A stretch of 64,000 bases of DNA, from contig CAWIMC010000013.1 in the NCBI GenBank assembly GCA_963837005.1, positions 682,001-746,000 of the forward strand, read 5' to 3'. Below the pieces are notes generated by a model. It searched no databases. It was not told the origin of the DNA and worked only from the letters and a program-made list of their open reading frames with translations. Numbering within the stretch: position 1 is the first letter of the stretch; each line of letters starts with the position of its first letter. A program made the position numbers and the translations under genes. This document shows, piece after piece, positions 34,189 to 42,907 of this stretch. Source of the DNA: CALDTK01 sp963837005. GTDB lineage: Bacteria > Bacteroidota > Bacteroidia > Chitinophagales > Saprospiraceae.

Positions 34189-35420
34189 CGGCCTTCATCG
34201 ACGTTGCGGACGCGACGACCATCTCCGCCGACGCCTGCTCGGGCGACCGGCGAAGGCCCATCGGCTGGTTCGTCCATCACCAGGGGCGCGGTCATGCCGA
34301 ACGCACGCTCGACCTCCTGCGCGCCCTCCCGCCAGAACGGCCGGTCAGCGTGTTTTGCGCGAAAGCGGCCCTCTTTTCCGAAGCGCCGCCCCACGTCGAG
34401 ATCACCGAGATCCCGTCCCTCTTCGAACCGACCGGCGAGGAGGTAGACATGGACGAAATCCCACAGCCCAACACCGTCCACTGTGCCCCGTTGGGCTGGC
34501 CCGGCATCCGCGAAGCGATGGGCGCGATGGCCGAGTGGATGCGCACTGCCGACCCCGCGCTCATCGTCTGCGACGTAAGTGCCGAGGTGGCCCAACTCGC
34601 GCGACTGATGAGCGTCCCGCACGTCGTCTCCCTTCAGCACGGCCGGCGCAATGATCCCGGTCACCGCGCCGCCCTCGACAGTGCCGCCGGGGTACTGGCC
34701 CCTTTCCACTCCCGTTTAGCGCAACCCGACTGGGACCCGGGCTGGCTTGCCCGCACTCACTTCGCCCCGGGCCTCGGCGTCCGCGTCGACATGCCCACCC
34801 GTAGCGAAGGTCGACGGCGTCTCGGCCTGACCGAGGAGGAAGCCTTCTACCTCGTCGTCTCGGGCGCCGGCGGGAATGGCTTTCGCAGCGCCCCCCTCGG
34901 CGTCGGCGCCCGCGCGACACCCGACGTACGGTGGACCGTCATCGGCGCCGCCCCCGCCGACTGGCACGCCACCACGCCCGCGAATCTCACCTTCGCCGGT
35001 TGGGTCGACAACCCCGCCGACTACATCGCTGCTGCCGACCTCGTCGTTGCCTCCACCGGCAACACCACCTGCGCCATGATCCTGAGCGCCGCCCGCCCCT
35101 GGATTGCGATCCCCGAGTGGCGTTACTTCGACGAGCAAGTAGAAAAAGCCAAAGCCCTGGCCCGCGCCGGCGTCGCCCACCACGAGCCGCACCCGCCCTC
35201 CTCTGCCCAAGCGTGGCGCCACGCCATACACGCCGCCCGAAGTACCCACCACCCCACCACCCAACGCGCCTGCATTGCTCCCCACCCCGCCCAGGAAGCC
35301 GCCGCCTGGCTAGACCAATTAGCCACCGATTTATGGTCCAAAACCCCAGCGTCACAAATCTCCAGCACACCCGAAACCACACCCCCCCCAGCACAGCCGG
35401 ACATCGCGCCTCCAGCATAG
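34185..35420 (+). CDS. MurG-like (GT-B, GT28-type) glycosyltransferase
   Basis: 411 residues from the ATG overlapping the SPS stop. N-terminal GWFVHHQGRGHAERTLDLL is the glycine/histidine-rich start of GT28-like enzymes. Later LTFAGWVDNPADYIAAADLVVASTGNTT is the donor-site region. The tail is Pro/Thr/Ala-rich (QISSTPETTPPPAQPDIAPP) and is encoded by short CAGCACAGCC-like repeats that continue after the stop. Translational coupling to SPS suggests that it modifies the sugar made by that enzyme or acts in the same polysaccharide pathway. Confidence 0.8.
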   Translation: MTAFIDVADATTISADACSGDRRRPIGWFVHHQGRGHAERTLDLLRALPPERPVSVFCAKAALFSEAPPHVEITEIPSLFEPTGEEVDMDEIPQPNTVHCAPLGWPGIREAMGAMAEWMRTADPALIVCDVSAEVAQLARLMSVPHVVSLQHGRRNDPGHRAALDSAAGVLAPFHSRLAQPDWDPGWLARTHFAPGLGVRVDMPTRSEGRRRLGLTEEEAFYLVVSGAGGNGFRSAPLGVGARATPDVRWTVIGAAPADWHATTPANLTFAGWVDNPADYIAAADLVVASTGNTTCAMILSAARPWIAIPEWRYFDEQVEKAKALARAGVAHHEPHPPSSAQAWRHAIHAARSTHHPTTQRACIAPHPAQEAAAWLDQLATDLWSKTPASQISSTPETTPPPAQPDIAPPA

Positions 35421-35559
35421 CCGAACCCCGCGCGCCCAGCACAGCCAAAATAAGCGGTAGCTAAATAATCGCGCCGCAAAGCGGCTTCGCTTGTACCCCC
35501 TTGGGGGCGGAGGGGGGACCATGCCCCCCAAAGCACCCCAGCACAGCCCATCACACCAC
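35421..35559. repeat. Spacer with CAGCACAGCC repeats and G/C-tract palindromes
   Basis: CAGCACAGCC occurs at about 35388, 35437 and 35537, with a CAGCATAGCC variant at 35414. GCCGCAAAGCGGC and CCCCCTTGGGGG palindromes at about 35472-35508 could form hairpins, and GGGGGGACCATGCCCCCC lies at 35512-35529. An in-frame ATG at 35521 sits inside that palindrome. Confidence 0.5.
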
Positions 35560-36582
35560 ATGACCACAAACCAAAACACCCCCCTCCATCCAGCCACGTC
35601 ATCTCCCGACACCTCCATCGTCACCATCGCCCGCCACCGCGAAGGCCACCTCGCCAACGTCGTCGAAGGCCTCAAGCGACAGTCCACTCCCCCCGCCGAA
35701 CTCATCGTCGGCCTCATGCAGGACGAGCCCTACACACTCCCCGACACCGACTTTCCCATCCGACAGATCCACATCGCGGACGGTTCCTCCCTCCCGCTGG
35801 CCCGCGCCCGCAATACCGTCGGGAAGGCCGCCCGGCACGAGGTCATCGCCTTCGTCGACGTCGACTGTATCCCCGGCCCTACCCTCGTCGAGGATTACGC
35901 CCGCGAGGTTCGTGCTGGCCAGGGCGTGATGATGGGCGAGGTTCTGTACCTCCCGGAGGGCGCCAACGACCCCGGCTGGACCTACGGCACTTTCGACGCC
36001 GTCGCGCAGAAGCACTGCGACCGTCAGGGTCCGCCGGCCGAGGCCCGCGAGACTTGTACCGACTACCGCTGCTTTTGGTCGCTCAACTTCGCGGTGCACC
36101 GCGAGGACTGGGCGCGGTCCGGCGGCTTCGACGAAGGGTACACCGGTTACGGCGGCGAGGACACCGACTTCGGCCGGACCTTGGTCGAGCGCGACATCCC
36201 GATTTGGTGGGTGCGCGGGGCGCGGGTCTACCACCAGTTCCACACGCATGCCATGCCGCCGGTCCATCACGTCGCGTCGGTGATCCGCAACACCAACCGC
36301 TTCGCAGAGAAGTGGGGCCACCGCACCATGGAGCACTGGCTCTACGCCTTCCGGGAGATGGGCCTCATCGCCGACGGACCGGACGGCCTCGAGATCCTAC
36401 GGCAACCCGGCGAGGCCGAGTACGCCCTCTGCCGCCAGGAAGGAGACATGCCCTACGCGAGTACCAACCGTGTCCTGAAGATCTTGGAAGAGCGCAAGCT
36501 GGGGAGGGTCATGTCGCAGCGTGAAGCCAACGTAGCGGTGAAGGCGAAGCAAAAGGCGCTGCTACAGCCGAGCGGACGCTAA
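35560..36582 (+). CDS. Glycosyltransferase family 2-like protein
   Basis: 340 residues from ATG 35560 (an ATG at 35521 is possible but lies in a palindrome). The GT-A fold has SIVTIARHREGHLANVVEGL, the DxD-type VIAFVDVDCIPG and the galactosyltransferase-like C-part YRCFWSLNFAVHREDWARSG and GYGGEDTDFGRTL. The ED motif is typical of GT27/GalNAc-T-like C-terminal domains. It is part of the four-gene sugar cluster; spacing before it is 139 bp, so it may have its own promoter. Confidence 0.85.
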   Translation: MTTNQNTPLHPATSSPDTSIVTIARHREGHLANVVEGLKRQSTPPAELIVGLMQDEPYTLPDTDFPIRQIHIADGSSLPLARARNTVGKAARHEVIAFVDVDCIPGPTLVEDYAREVRAGQGVMMGEVLYLPEGANDPGWTYGTFDAVAQKHCDRQGPPAEARETCTDYRCFWSLNFAVHREDWARSGGFDEGYTGYGGEDTDFGRTLVERDIPIWWVRGARVYHQFHTHAMPPVHHVASVIRNTNRFAEKWGHRTMEHWLYAFREMGLIADGPDGLEILRQPGEAEYALCRQEGDMPYASTNRVLKILEERKLGRVMSQREANVAVKAKQKALLQPSGR

Positions 36583-36640
36583 ACGGAAGGGAAGCACGCC
36601 CCCCAAGCACACATTTCACTCTCCACTTTCGACTCTCCCC

Positions 36641-37759
36641 TTGCGCATCGCCCTCCTCGCCCACAGCCGCTACCCCATCCGCGAACCTTTCATGGGCGGG
36701 ATGGAGGCCCACGTCTACCACCTCGCGCACGCCCTGCGCGATCGTGGTCACGCGGTGACGCTCTACGGCGCCGGCGATAGCGAGGTGGACGTACCGGCGT
36801 TCCCGATCGTGGATCACCACTACGAACTCGACTACCCGATGCGCGAGTACCACGGTACAGACGCGCTCAACGATCACGTGGATGCGGCCTTCGCGCGGGC
36901 GGGACAACGTTTGCTAGTGCGCGACTTCGATATCGTGCACAACAACTCGCTGCACCGCTACCCGCCCCGCCTAGCACGCACGTACCGCATCCCGATGGTC
37001 ACCTCGTTGCACGTGCCGGCCTTCGATTGGCTGCGGCGGGCCGTGCACGAGGGTGCGGCGCCCTGGTCGCGTTTTACGGCAACGTCACACACGCACGCCA
37101 AGAGCTACTGGGAGGGCGAGCTGCCGGAGGAGGCGCACATCGTACCGAACGGCATCGACCTGGCGCGCTGGCCCTTCCGCGAGCGAGGCGACGGTTCGAT
37201 CTTGTGGGCCGGGCGCATCGCTCCGAACAAAGGACCTCACCTGGCCGTGCGCGCAGCGGCTATGGCCGGACTCGCGCTCGACCTCTACGGACCGATGGAG
37301 CTACCGGAGTTCTTCGACCAGGAGGTGCGGCCCTTCCTCTCCGATCGGGTCCGTTACCGGGGCCACGCCTCGGCGGCGGAGCTGGCTGCGGCGATGGGTC
37401 GCGCGGGGGCGTTTGCGTTTACGCCACTCTGGGACGAGCCTTTCGGGCTGGTGGCCGTCGAGGCGATGGCGAGCGGCCTGCCGGTAGCGGCTTTCGACAA
37501 TGGCGCCGTGCGCGAGGTGATCGGGGAGCGGGCCGGACGGATCGTCCCCCATGCAGATGTCCCAGCCCTGGCCGAGGCCATGGGAGCTGTCCTCTGCATT
37601 CCGCGACAAAACGCCCGCACCTGGGTAGAAGACCACTTCACGATTGACCGCATGGTGGCCGGGTACGAGGATGTTTACGCGGCGGCGATCGCAGGCCTCG
37701 CCGAACGGCGCCCGGCTATCGTATTCCCGCGAGTCGAGCTGGACGTAGCCCATCAATAA
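36641..37759 (+). CDS. Glycosyltransferase family 4
   Basis: 372 residues from TTG 36641, giving (M)RIALLAHSRYPIREPFMGGM, a proper GT4 start. Donor domain: ILWAGRIAPNKGPHLAVRAA and WDEPFGLVAVEAMASGLPVA with the EX7E pattern. It is last in the SPS-GT cluster. It overlaps the convergent lipoprotein gene by 7 nt at the stop codons. The acceptor is unknown. Confidence 0.88.
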   Translation: MRIALLAHSRYPIREPFMGGMEAHVYHLAHALRDRGHAVTLYGAGDSEVDVPAFPIVDHHYELDYPMREYHGTDALNDHVDAAFARAGQRLLVRDFDIVHNNSLHRYPPRLARTYRIPMVTSLHVPAFDWLRRAVHEGAAPWSRFTATSHTHAKSYWEGELPEEAHIVPNGIDLARWPFRERGDGSILWAGRIAPNKGPHLAVRAAAMAGLALDLYGPMELPEFFDQEVRPFLSDRVRYRGHASAAELAAAMGRAGAFAFTPLWDEPFGLVAVEAMASGLPVAAFDNGAVREVIGERAGRIVPHADVPALAEAMGAVLCIPRQNARTWVEDHFTIDRMVAGYEDVYAAAIAGLAERRPAIVFPRVELDVAHQ

Positions 37760-38238
37760 ATCACCGTCGCCATGCCCGCAATCCGCCACGCCCCGTCCAC
37801 CTTTTCCATCAAACGCGTCTCGCGCTTGTGGCCGCGCACCGGGTCGATTTGCTCGAAGCTTACCCAGGCGCCATTGGTGTAGAGGCGGATATCGGCCTCC
37901 GTCAACGGCGCCGGTGCCGCCTCCACCTCCGGGTGCTCAGCCATGTAAGTTTTGGCGTAAGCCTCAATCTTGGTCCAGCCTAGCATTTCAGCGTGCGAGT
38001 TGTCGGCGAAGTTGATGTACGACTTCACCAGCGCTGGTTCGTGGAGCCAGTGGCTGCCCCAGGCTTCGAGGTCGCGGCGGCAGAAAGCTTGGGTCTCTTC
38101 GTTGAGGGTGCGCAGGATGGCGGCGTGCTCGCGCTCGGGGCGCAGGTTGGGAGAGGGGGCCGAACCGGCGGTGGTCCGGCAGGCGAGGAGTGTGAGGGCC
38201 GCAGCGCACGCGGCCGTAAGCAGTCTAATAGTGGTCAT
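37753..38238 (-). CDS. NTF2-like (SnoaL/DUF4440-type) lipoprotein
   Basis: 161 residues from ATG 38238 with lipobox LTLLAC (Cys 20). The following domain (ILRTLNEETQAFCRRDLEAW to RETRLMEKVDGAWRIAGMAT) is the cone-shaped NTF2 fold seen in DUF4440 proteins. The function is unknown. A dispersed word (37949) in minus orientation encodes EAYAKTY. Confidence 0.75.
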   Translation of the reverse strand: MTTIRLLTAACAAALTLLACRTTAGSAPSPNLRPEREHAAILRTLNEETQAFCRRDLEAWGSHWLHEPALVKSYINFADNSHAEMLGWTKIEAYAKTYMAEHPEVEAAPAPLTEADIRLYTNGAWVSFEQIDPVRGHKRETRLMEKVDGAWRIAGMATVIY

Positions 38239-38298
38239 GTCCGGCAAAGCTCCCCGGTGGTCGCCGCGTCGGATTGTACAAATGCGACAACCCAACAA

Positions 38299-39111
38299 TC
38301 AGAAATGCCGTCCGATCGGATGGTCGGCAGCGTGATACCTCGACGGCGTCACGCCCGCAAATCTCCTGAACTCCCGGATGAAGTGCGCCTGGTCGAAGTA
38401 GCCCGCCGCGTAGGCCGTCTCTGTGAGCGAACCACGTGAAGCGTCGTTCAACACGTCGATCGTTTCGCGGAAGCGCGCAATACTTTGGTACTGTTTGGGG
38501 CGCAGTCCGACGTGTTCGCGGAAGAGACGCTGAAGTTGCCGCGTCGACATATTGCAGGCTTGTGCCACGTTATCGATGCGTCGGGCATCCTTTGTCTCGG
38601 TGAGGCACCTTACGGCAAAACCGACGAGTTCGGCACTCGCCACCGGCGTCCGTCTGCGGAGCACGGCACTGAGGAGCGCGTCGACCTGATTCGCGAGAGT
38701 CATCGCGTCGGTGCCACCACCCACGTCTGCGCCCTGCGAAAGACTTTCCCCTAGCGCCTCGCCGAAGGTCGTACCAAACAGTGCCCCCGACTCCACGGCC
38801 GTATCAGTGAGTTCGGAGGCCGCTACTCCCGTAAACGCCGACAGGCCATGTGGCCGGAACCACACCCCAAAGCTGCGACCCCGTCCCGCCGCCGAGACGT
38901 GGAGCGGCCGCGTGATCTGCCCGATCACCTTAGTCCAGGCCTCCCGCGCCCCGTCGCGGTAGAAGTCTACTCCGACGTTGAACACCAACTCTGGGCACCC
39001 GTCCGCGAAGAACACGTCCGTCGTCCGCCCGCCAAAGTCACCCTCCAGTAGGTAGTAGCACCGGACGTAAGGCCGAAGTGCTGGCGCGGGCGTGAGGTAG
39101 CGGAGGTGCAC
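38299..39111 (-). CDS. AraC family transcriptional regulator
   Basis: 270 residues. The N-terminal domain (LRPYVRCYYLLEGDF to GVWFRPHGLSAFTGV) is of the DUF6597 type and probably binds a ligand. The C-terminal double helix-turn-helix has IDNVAQACNMSTRQLQRLFREHVG and ETAYAAGYFDQAHFIREFRRFAG. The GTG start at 39111 is supported by a TACCTTCA box 5 nt upstream. It is divergent from the TonB-dependent receptor, which it may regulate. Confidence 0.9.
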   Translation of the reverse strand: MHLRYLTPAPALRPYVRCYYLLEGDFGGRTTDVFFADGCPELVFNVGVDFYRDGAREAWTKVIGQITRPLHVSAAGRGRSFGVWFRPHGLSAFTGVAASELTDTAVESGALFGTTFGEALGESLSQGADVGGGTDAMTLANQVDALLSAVLRRRTPVASAELVGFAVRCLTETKDARRIDNVAQACNMSTRQLQRLFREHVGLRPKQYQSIARFRETIDVLNDASRGSLTETAYAAGYFDQAHFIREFRRFAGVTPSRYHAADHPIGRHF

Positions 39112-39116
39112 GGAGG

Positions 39117-39124
39117 TGAAGGTA
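39117..39124 (-). promoter_or_regulatory. -7 promoter box TACCTTCA before the AraC gene
   Basis: Minus strand, 5 nt before the GTG at 39111; it decides in favour of the GTG start. Confidence 0.55.
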
Positions 39125-39240
39125 GGGGCCTCACGTCAAGCCATGCGACCGCTCGTCGGGCGGACCTCTTTCAACAATTCACACTTTACTTCAATTACCT
39201 CATCGATACCACTATTGATATTCCCTTTCGATCTGAGCTT

Positions 39241-41646
39241 ATGTCATCTCTCTTTACTCGTTTCTTATTTATCGCTCTCCTCTTAGCCGTACCGGTTTTG
39301 GCGAAAGCCCAAACTACCCTCACCGGCACCGCCCTCGAGTCCGACGGCACGACGCCTGTCTCCTTCGCGACCGCGATTGCCTACGGCCTTCCTGATAGCA
39401 ACATGGTGGCCAACGCAACTACCGACCTCGATGGGGGCTTCTCGCTTTCGCTAAAACCCGGCCGCTACTACCTCGAGCTGCAGTTCCTGGGTTACGCCGA
39501 CAAGGTCATTTCGGGCGTAGAGGTGGCACCTTCCGGCAAAACCATCGACCTCGGCCCTGTCACCATGTTGTCTAGCGACGTAGCCTTGGATCTCGTCGAG
39601 GTGACCGCCGAACGCAGCACGGTGGCCCTCAAACTCGACAAGCGCGTCTTCACGGTTGGCAAAGACCTGACCAGCGTCGGGAGCACGGCCGCCGACATCC
39701 TCAACAGCGTGCCCTCGGTCACGGTCGATACCGAGGGCGCCGTCAAGCTGCGCGGCGGCGGCGGAGTGCGCATCCTGGTCGACGGCAAACCCTCGGCGAT
39801 GCTGAGCTCCGGCGACCTCAACGCGCTGCAGCGCATGCAGGGCGACATCATCGAGTCGATCGAGGTGATCACCAACCCGAGCGCCAAGTACGAGGCCGAG
39901 GGCGAGGCCGGGATCATCAACATCGTGCTCAAGAAGGACAAGAAGAAGGGCTTCAACGGTAGCTTCGGCGGCAACGTCGGCGCGCCCCACAACCACGCCG
40001 CGAGCTACAACCTCAACTACCGCCAGGGCGACCTCAACTTCTTTTCCAACTTCGGCATCGGCTACCGGCGCGCCCCCGGTGGCGGCAGCTCGACCCAGCG
40101 CTTCTTCGACGAGGCCGGCAAGCTAACGAGCGCCTACGACCAGACCACCGACCAGGACCGCGGCGGGCTGGGCGGCAACATCCAACTCGGGCTGGACTGG
40201 TACATCACCCCGCGCGACGTGCTAACCGGCGCACTGCTGTACCGCAAGTCGGTGGACGTCAACAACGCCGACGTCGTCTACCGCGACCTCGACGCCGAAC
40301 TCGACCCGACCGCGACGACCCTGCGGCGCGGCGTCGAGGACTCTAACAACGATCAGTTCGAATCCTCGCTCACCTACAAGCGCACCTTCGACCGGGAAGA
40401 CCAGGAGTGGACCGTAGATTTTAAGTACATCCTGGACGACGATTTGGAGCTGACGGACTTTCGGCAGGTGACGCGGCCTCTGCTGGTAGACCCGATCCTC
40501 GACCCCATTTTTCCGATCACGCGCCAGAACGCCAGCAACACCGAGTACGAGACCAACCTGCTGCTACAAACCGATTACGTGCACCCCTTCAACGATAGCC
40601 TGAAGCTGGAGGGCGGGATGCGCACTGCCCTGCGCACGATCCGCAACGCGTACTTCGTCGAGGAGGCGACGCAGGGCGGGGAGTTCACCACGCTCGAGGG
40701 CTTCGACGATGAGTTGGAGTACACCGAGAACATCTACGCGGCCTACCTGATCGGCTCGGCGGAGTTCGGGAAGGTGGGCCTGCAGGCAGGTCTGCGCGGG
40801 GAGCTGTCGGACATCAACGCTGTTTTGGCGAAAGCCGGGACCGAGAGTCCGCAGAACTACTTCAATCTTTTCCCGAGTGCCTCGGTGTCGTACCAGTTTA
40901 CGGAGCTGACGCAGCTGCAGGCCAGCTACTCGCGGCGCCTGAGTCGGCCGTACTTTAGGCTGCTGTTGCCGTTTTCGAATTTCAATGACCCGCGCGGCAT
41001 CCCGGTGGGCAATCCGTCGCTGGCGCCGGAGTACAGCGACTCGTACGAGTTGAGCGCCCTGCGGTACCTGCCGAAAGGCTCGGTGCTGGCGAGCGTGTAC
41101 TACCGCCGCACGACGGGCGTGATCGAGCGGCTCGTTTTGCCGCAAGGCGACGGCACCTCGGTGCGATTCCCGGTCAACCTGGCGACGCGCGACGCCTACG
41201 GCGTGGAGGTGACGGCGAGCTACGACCTGGCGGCCTGGTGGAAGTTCAACGCTGATTTCAACCTCTACACGGCCGACCTGGTGGGTACCTACGAGGGGCA
41301 GTTTTTCTCGGCCGACATTGCCTCGTGGAGTGGGCGCGTCGGGTCGAAGTTCGACGTCACCGAGCGGCTGCAGGTGCAGGGCACGTTCGACTACCGCGCC
41401 CCGGAGAACACGGCGCAGGGCCGCAACCTCGAACTGTACTCGTTTGACGTGGGCGCCTCGCTCGACGTGCTGGCGGGGCGCGGGACCTTGACCTTGAGCG
41501 GGCGGGACATCTTCAACACCCGCATCGAGCGGACGATCATCGACCGGGCGGACTTTGCGTCGGTGAGTGACTTTCAGTGGCGGCGGGCGCAGAGCGTGGT
41601 GGTGGGGTTTGTGTATAGGCTGGGGCAGGAGAGGCGAGAGGGGTAA
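39241..41646 (+). CDS. TonB-dependent receptor-like outer-membrane protein
   Basis: 801 residues from ATG 39241 with signal peptide MSSLFTRFLFIALLLAVPVL then AKA-Q. A carboxypeptidase-regulatory-like domain follows (about 24-105), then a TonB plug (LNSVPSVTVDTEGAVKLRG and VLVDGKPSAMLSSG-type, IESIEVITNPSAKYEAEGEA) and a beta-barrel of the outer-membrane beta-barrel family. An exact dispersed word at 39295 encodes VLAKA, so the word supplies the signal-peptidase site. Further words are at 39444, 39529 and 40822. It is divergent from the AraC regulator. The ligand is unknown. Confidence 0.9.
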   Translation: MSSLFTRFLFIALLLAVPVLAKAQTTLTGTALESDGTTPVSFATAIAYGLPDSNMVANATTDLDGGFSLSLKPGRYYLELQFLGYADKVISGVEVAPSGKTIDLGPVTMLSSDVALDLVEVTAERSTVALKLDKRVFTVGKDLTSVGSTAADILNSVPSVTVDTEGAVKLRGGGGVRILVDGKPSAMLSSGDLNALQRMQGDIIESIEVITNPSAKYEAEGEAGIINIVLKKDKKKGFNGSFGGNVGAPHNHAASYNLNYRQGDLNFFSNFGIGYRRAPGGGSSTQRFFDEAGKLTSAYDQTTDQDRGGLGGNIQLGLDWYITPRDVLTGALLYRKSVDVNNADVVYRDLDAELDPTATTLRRGVEDSNNDQFESSLTYKRTFDREDQEWTVDFKYILDDDLELTDFRQVTRPLLVDPILDPIFPITRQNASNTEYETNLLLQTDYVHPFNDSLKLEGGMRTALRTIRNAYFVEEATQGGEFTTLEGFDDELEYTENIYAAYLIGSAEFGKVGLQAGLRGELSDINAVLAKAGTESPQNYFNLFPSASVSYQFTELTQLQASYSRRLSRPYFRLLLPFSNFNDPRGIPVGNPSLAPEYSDSYELSALRYLPKGSVLASVYYRRTTGVIERLVLPQGDGTSVRFPVNLATRDAYGVEVTASYDLAAWWKFNADFNLYTADLVGTYEGQFFSADIASWSGRVGSKFDVTERLQVQGTFDYRAPENTAQGRNLELYSFDVGASLDVLAGRGTLTLSGRDIFNTRIERTIIDRADFASVSDFQWRRAQSVVVGFVYRLGQERREG

Positions 41647-41723
41647 GGGGGCGCTGTGCTGGGGGCCGACCGCTCTGCGGTCGGGGGTGGGCCATGTGGC
41701 AAGGCCTGCCTTTCTTGGGGCGG

Positions 41724-42119
41724 ATGATGACACTCAAACACATTGCCATCGTAGTGGATGATTACGACAAGGCCGTGGCTTGGTTCAGGCGCTGTCTCAA
41801 GTTCGAACTCGTGGAGGATACTCCGGTGGGCGGCAAGCGCTGGGTCACGATGCGGCCCTCGGGGGGCGGGTGCTCTTTGGTATTGGGGCAGGCCAGAGAC
41901 CAGCGTCAGACGGATGCCATCGGCAATCAGTTCGGCGGCCGCGTGGGCTTCTTTCTGCAGACCGACAGTTTTGCCGAGGACGAGGGCCGCTTACGCGAAA
42001 ACGGCGTAGCGATCATTCGTGAGCCCGTCGATCAGGCATACGGCCGGGTGCTGGTATTTGAGGATCCGTGGGGGAATTGGTGGGACCTGATCTCCGCCTC
42101 GGCGTTGCCACCCTCCTGA
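41724..42119 (+). CDS. VOC family (glyoxalase/bleomycin-resistance-like) protein
   Basis: 131 residues; ATG at 41724 or 41727. A single VOC module: LKHIAIVVDDYDKAVAWFRR, RWVTMRPSGGGCSLVLGQ, GRVGFFLQTDSFAEDEGRLR, FEDPWGNWWDLI, with the metal-site type residues H and E. The function is undetermined. A degenerate second copy is at 31376. Confidence 0.88.
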   Translation: MMTLKHIAIVVDDYDKAVAWFRRCLKFELVEDTPVGGKRWVTMRPSGGGCSLVLGQARDQRQTDAIGNQFGGRVGFFLQTDSFAEDEGRLRENGVAIIREPVDQAYGRVLVFEDPWGNWWDLISASALPPS

Positions 42120-42212
42120 ACGCGCTCTCGGTCGGGTTTGCTTACGCTGAGCTCCGGCCTCGCGGTAGAGGGGGATGGTGCCAGCTTGTTTTAGCGAAAG
42201 CGGTAGGCGGCC

Positions 42213-42413
42213 GTGCGCGACAGTGCACTGGAGTGGGTCATCGTGAGGGCCGTGGCCCTGGCCGACCGACCGGCCACGGCGCGCTACAGCGCCGGACCCG
42301 CCCTGCGGGTGTCGCCCTTTCGTGCGCTGGCCTACGCCGACTGTGCCAAGTGCCTGCTCGACGCCACGACTGCGGACGATTGGGTGGGCAAGGTGATCAA
42401 CGTGGGGCGCTGA
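42213..42413 (+). pseudogene. 3' fragment of an NAD(P)-binding (NmrA/SDR a5-type) gene
   Basis: 67 codons (ALEWVIVRAVALADRP to DDWVGKVINVGR) match the C-terminus of atypical SDR proteins, while the Rossmann N-terminus is missing. A dispersed word (42188) lies just upstream. Its last 25 bp are part of the 49-bp duplication found again at 46607. Confidence 0.65.
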
Positions 42414-42439
42414 ACGGAAGGGGTGCCGCGGCTTGGCAA
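42391..42439 (+). repeat. 49-bp duplication, copy 1
   Basis: Begins AGGTGATCAACGTGGGGCGC and ends GGTGCCGCGGCTTGGCAA. It is identical to 46607-46655 except for one C/T difference. It covers the SDR gene end and following spacer. Confidence 0.9.
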
Positions 42440-42592
42440 AGTGTATTTGCCGAGGACCTACGCCGGGTCAACGTCTGGCACTGCAAGGCGGCGGCGGAGG
42501 CGATGGTGACTCGGGGGAAGGCGTCGGTGTCGAGCATTGCATATGGGTCGTGGGACGGGCGAAATTGCATCCGCGTAGCCTATCTTCACGAA

Positions 42593-42898
42593 ATGAAAGC
42601 CATCAGAGACGCCGTCACAATAGCCGCCTTGCGGGAAGGGATCAGCGACGCAGTCGTAGACATGAAGCTGAATGAGTGGCGGAGCGACTACGTCGAGAAC
42701 GTCGTCGTGAACCTCGTCTTCAGACAAGACACGCCGTCGAATCAGATAGCGGTGGATCGTCATACGATTCGTGAAAATTTCTTTCGTTTGACCAACGACC
42801 TAATCGACGAGAACTCCCTGCTGATGATCTACTTTGAGCTAGCGGAGGAGAGTGATCTCTTAGTCGACGAGGATGAGGAGGCCGAGGCTTACTATTGA
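42593..42898 (+). CDS. Small hypothetical protein paired with a HEPN-like gene
   Basis: 101 residues from ATG 42593, family not recognised. The middle has FRQDTPSNQIAVDRHTIREN, and the C-terminus is strongly acidic (EESDLLVDEDEEAEAYY). No nucleotidyltransferase signature (GSxxxGxxxxxSD) was found. The next gene starts 9 bp later, so the two are likely co-expressed, and the acidic tail would suit an antitoxin or binding partner of a HEPN protein. Confidence 0.6.
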   Translation: MKAIRDAVTIAALREGISDAVVDMKLNEWRSDYVENVVVNLVFRQDTPSNQIAVDRHTIRENFFRLTNDLIDENSLLMIYFELAEESDLLVDEDEEAEAYY

Positions 42899-42907
42899 AT
42901 TTTATAC

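Noticed and set aside
40564..41733. 389-codon minus-strand frame
   Set aside because: Antisense of the TonB receptor gene; Arg/His/Pro-rich without a recognisable domain.
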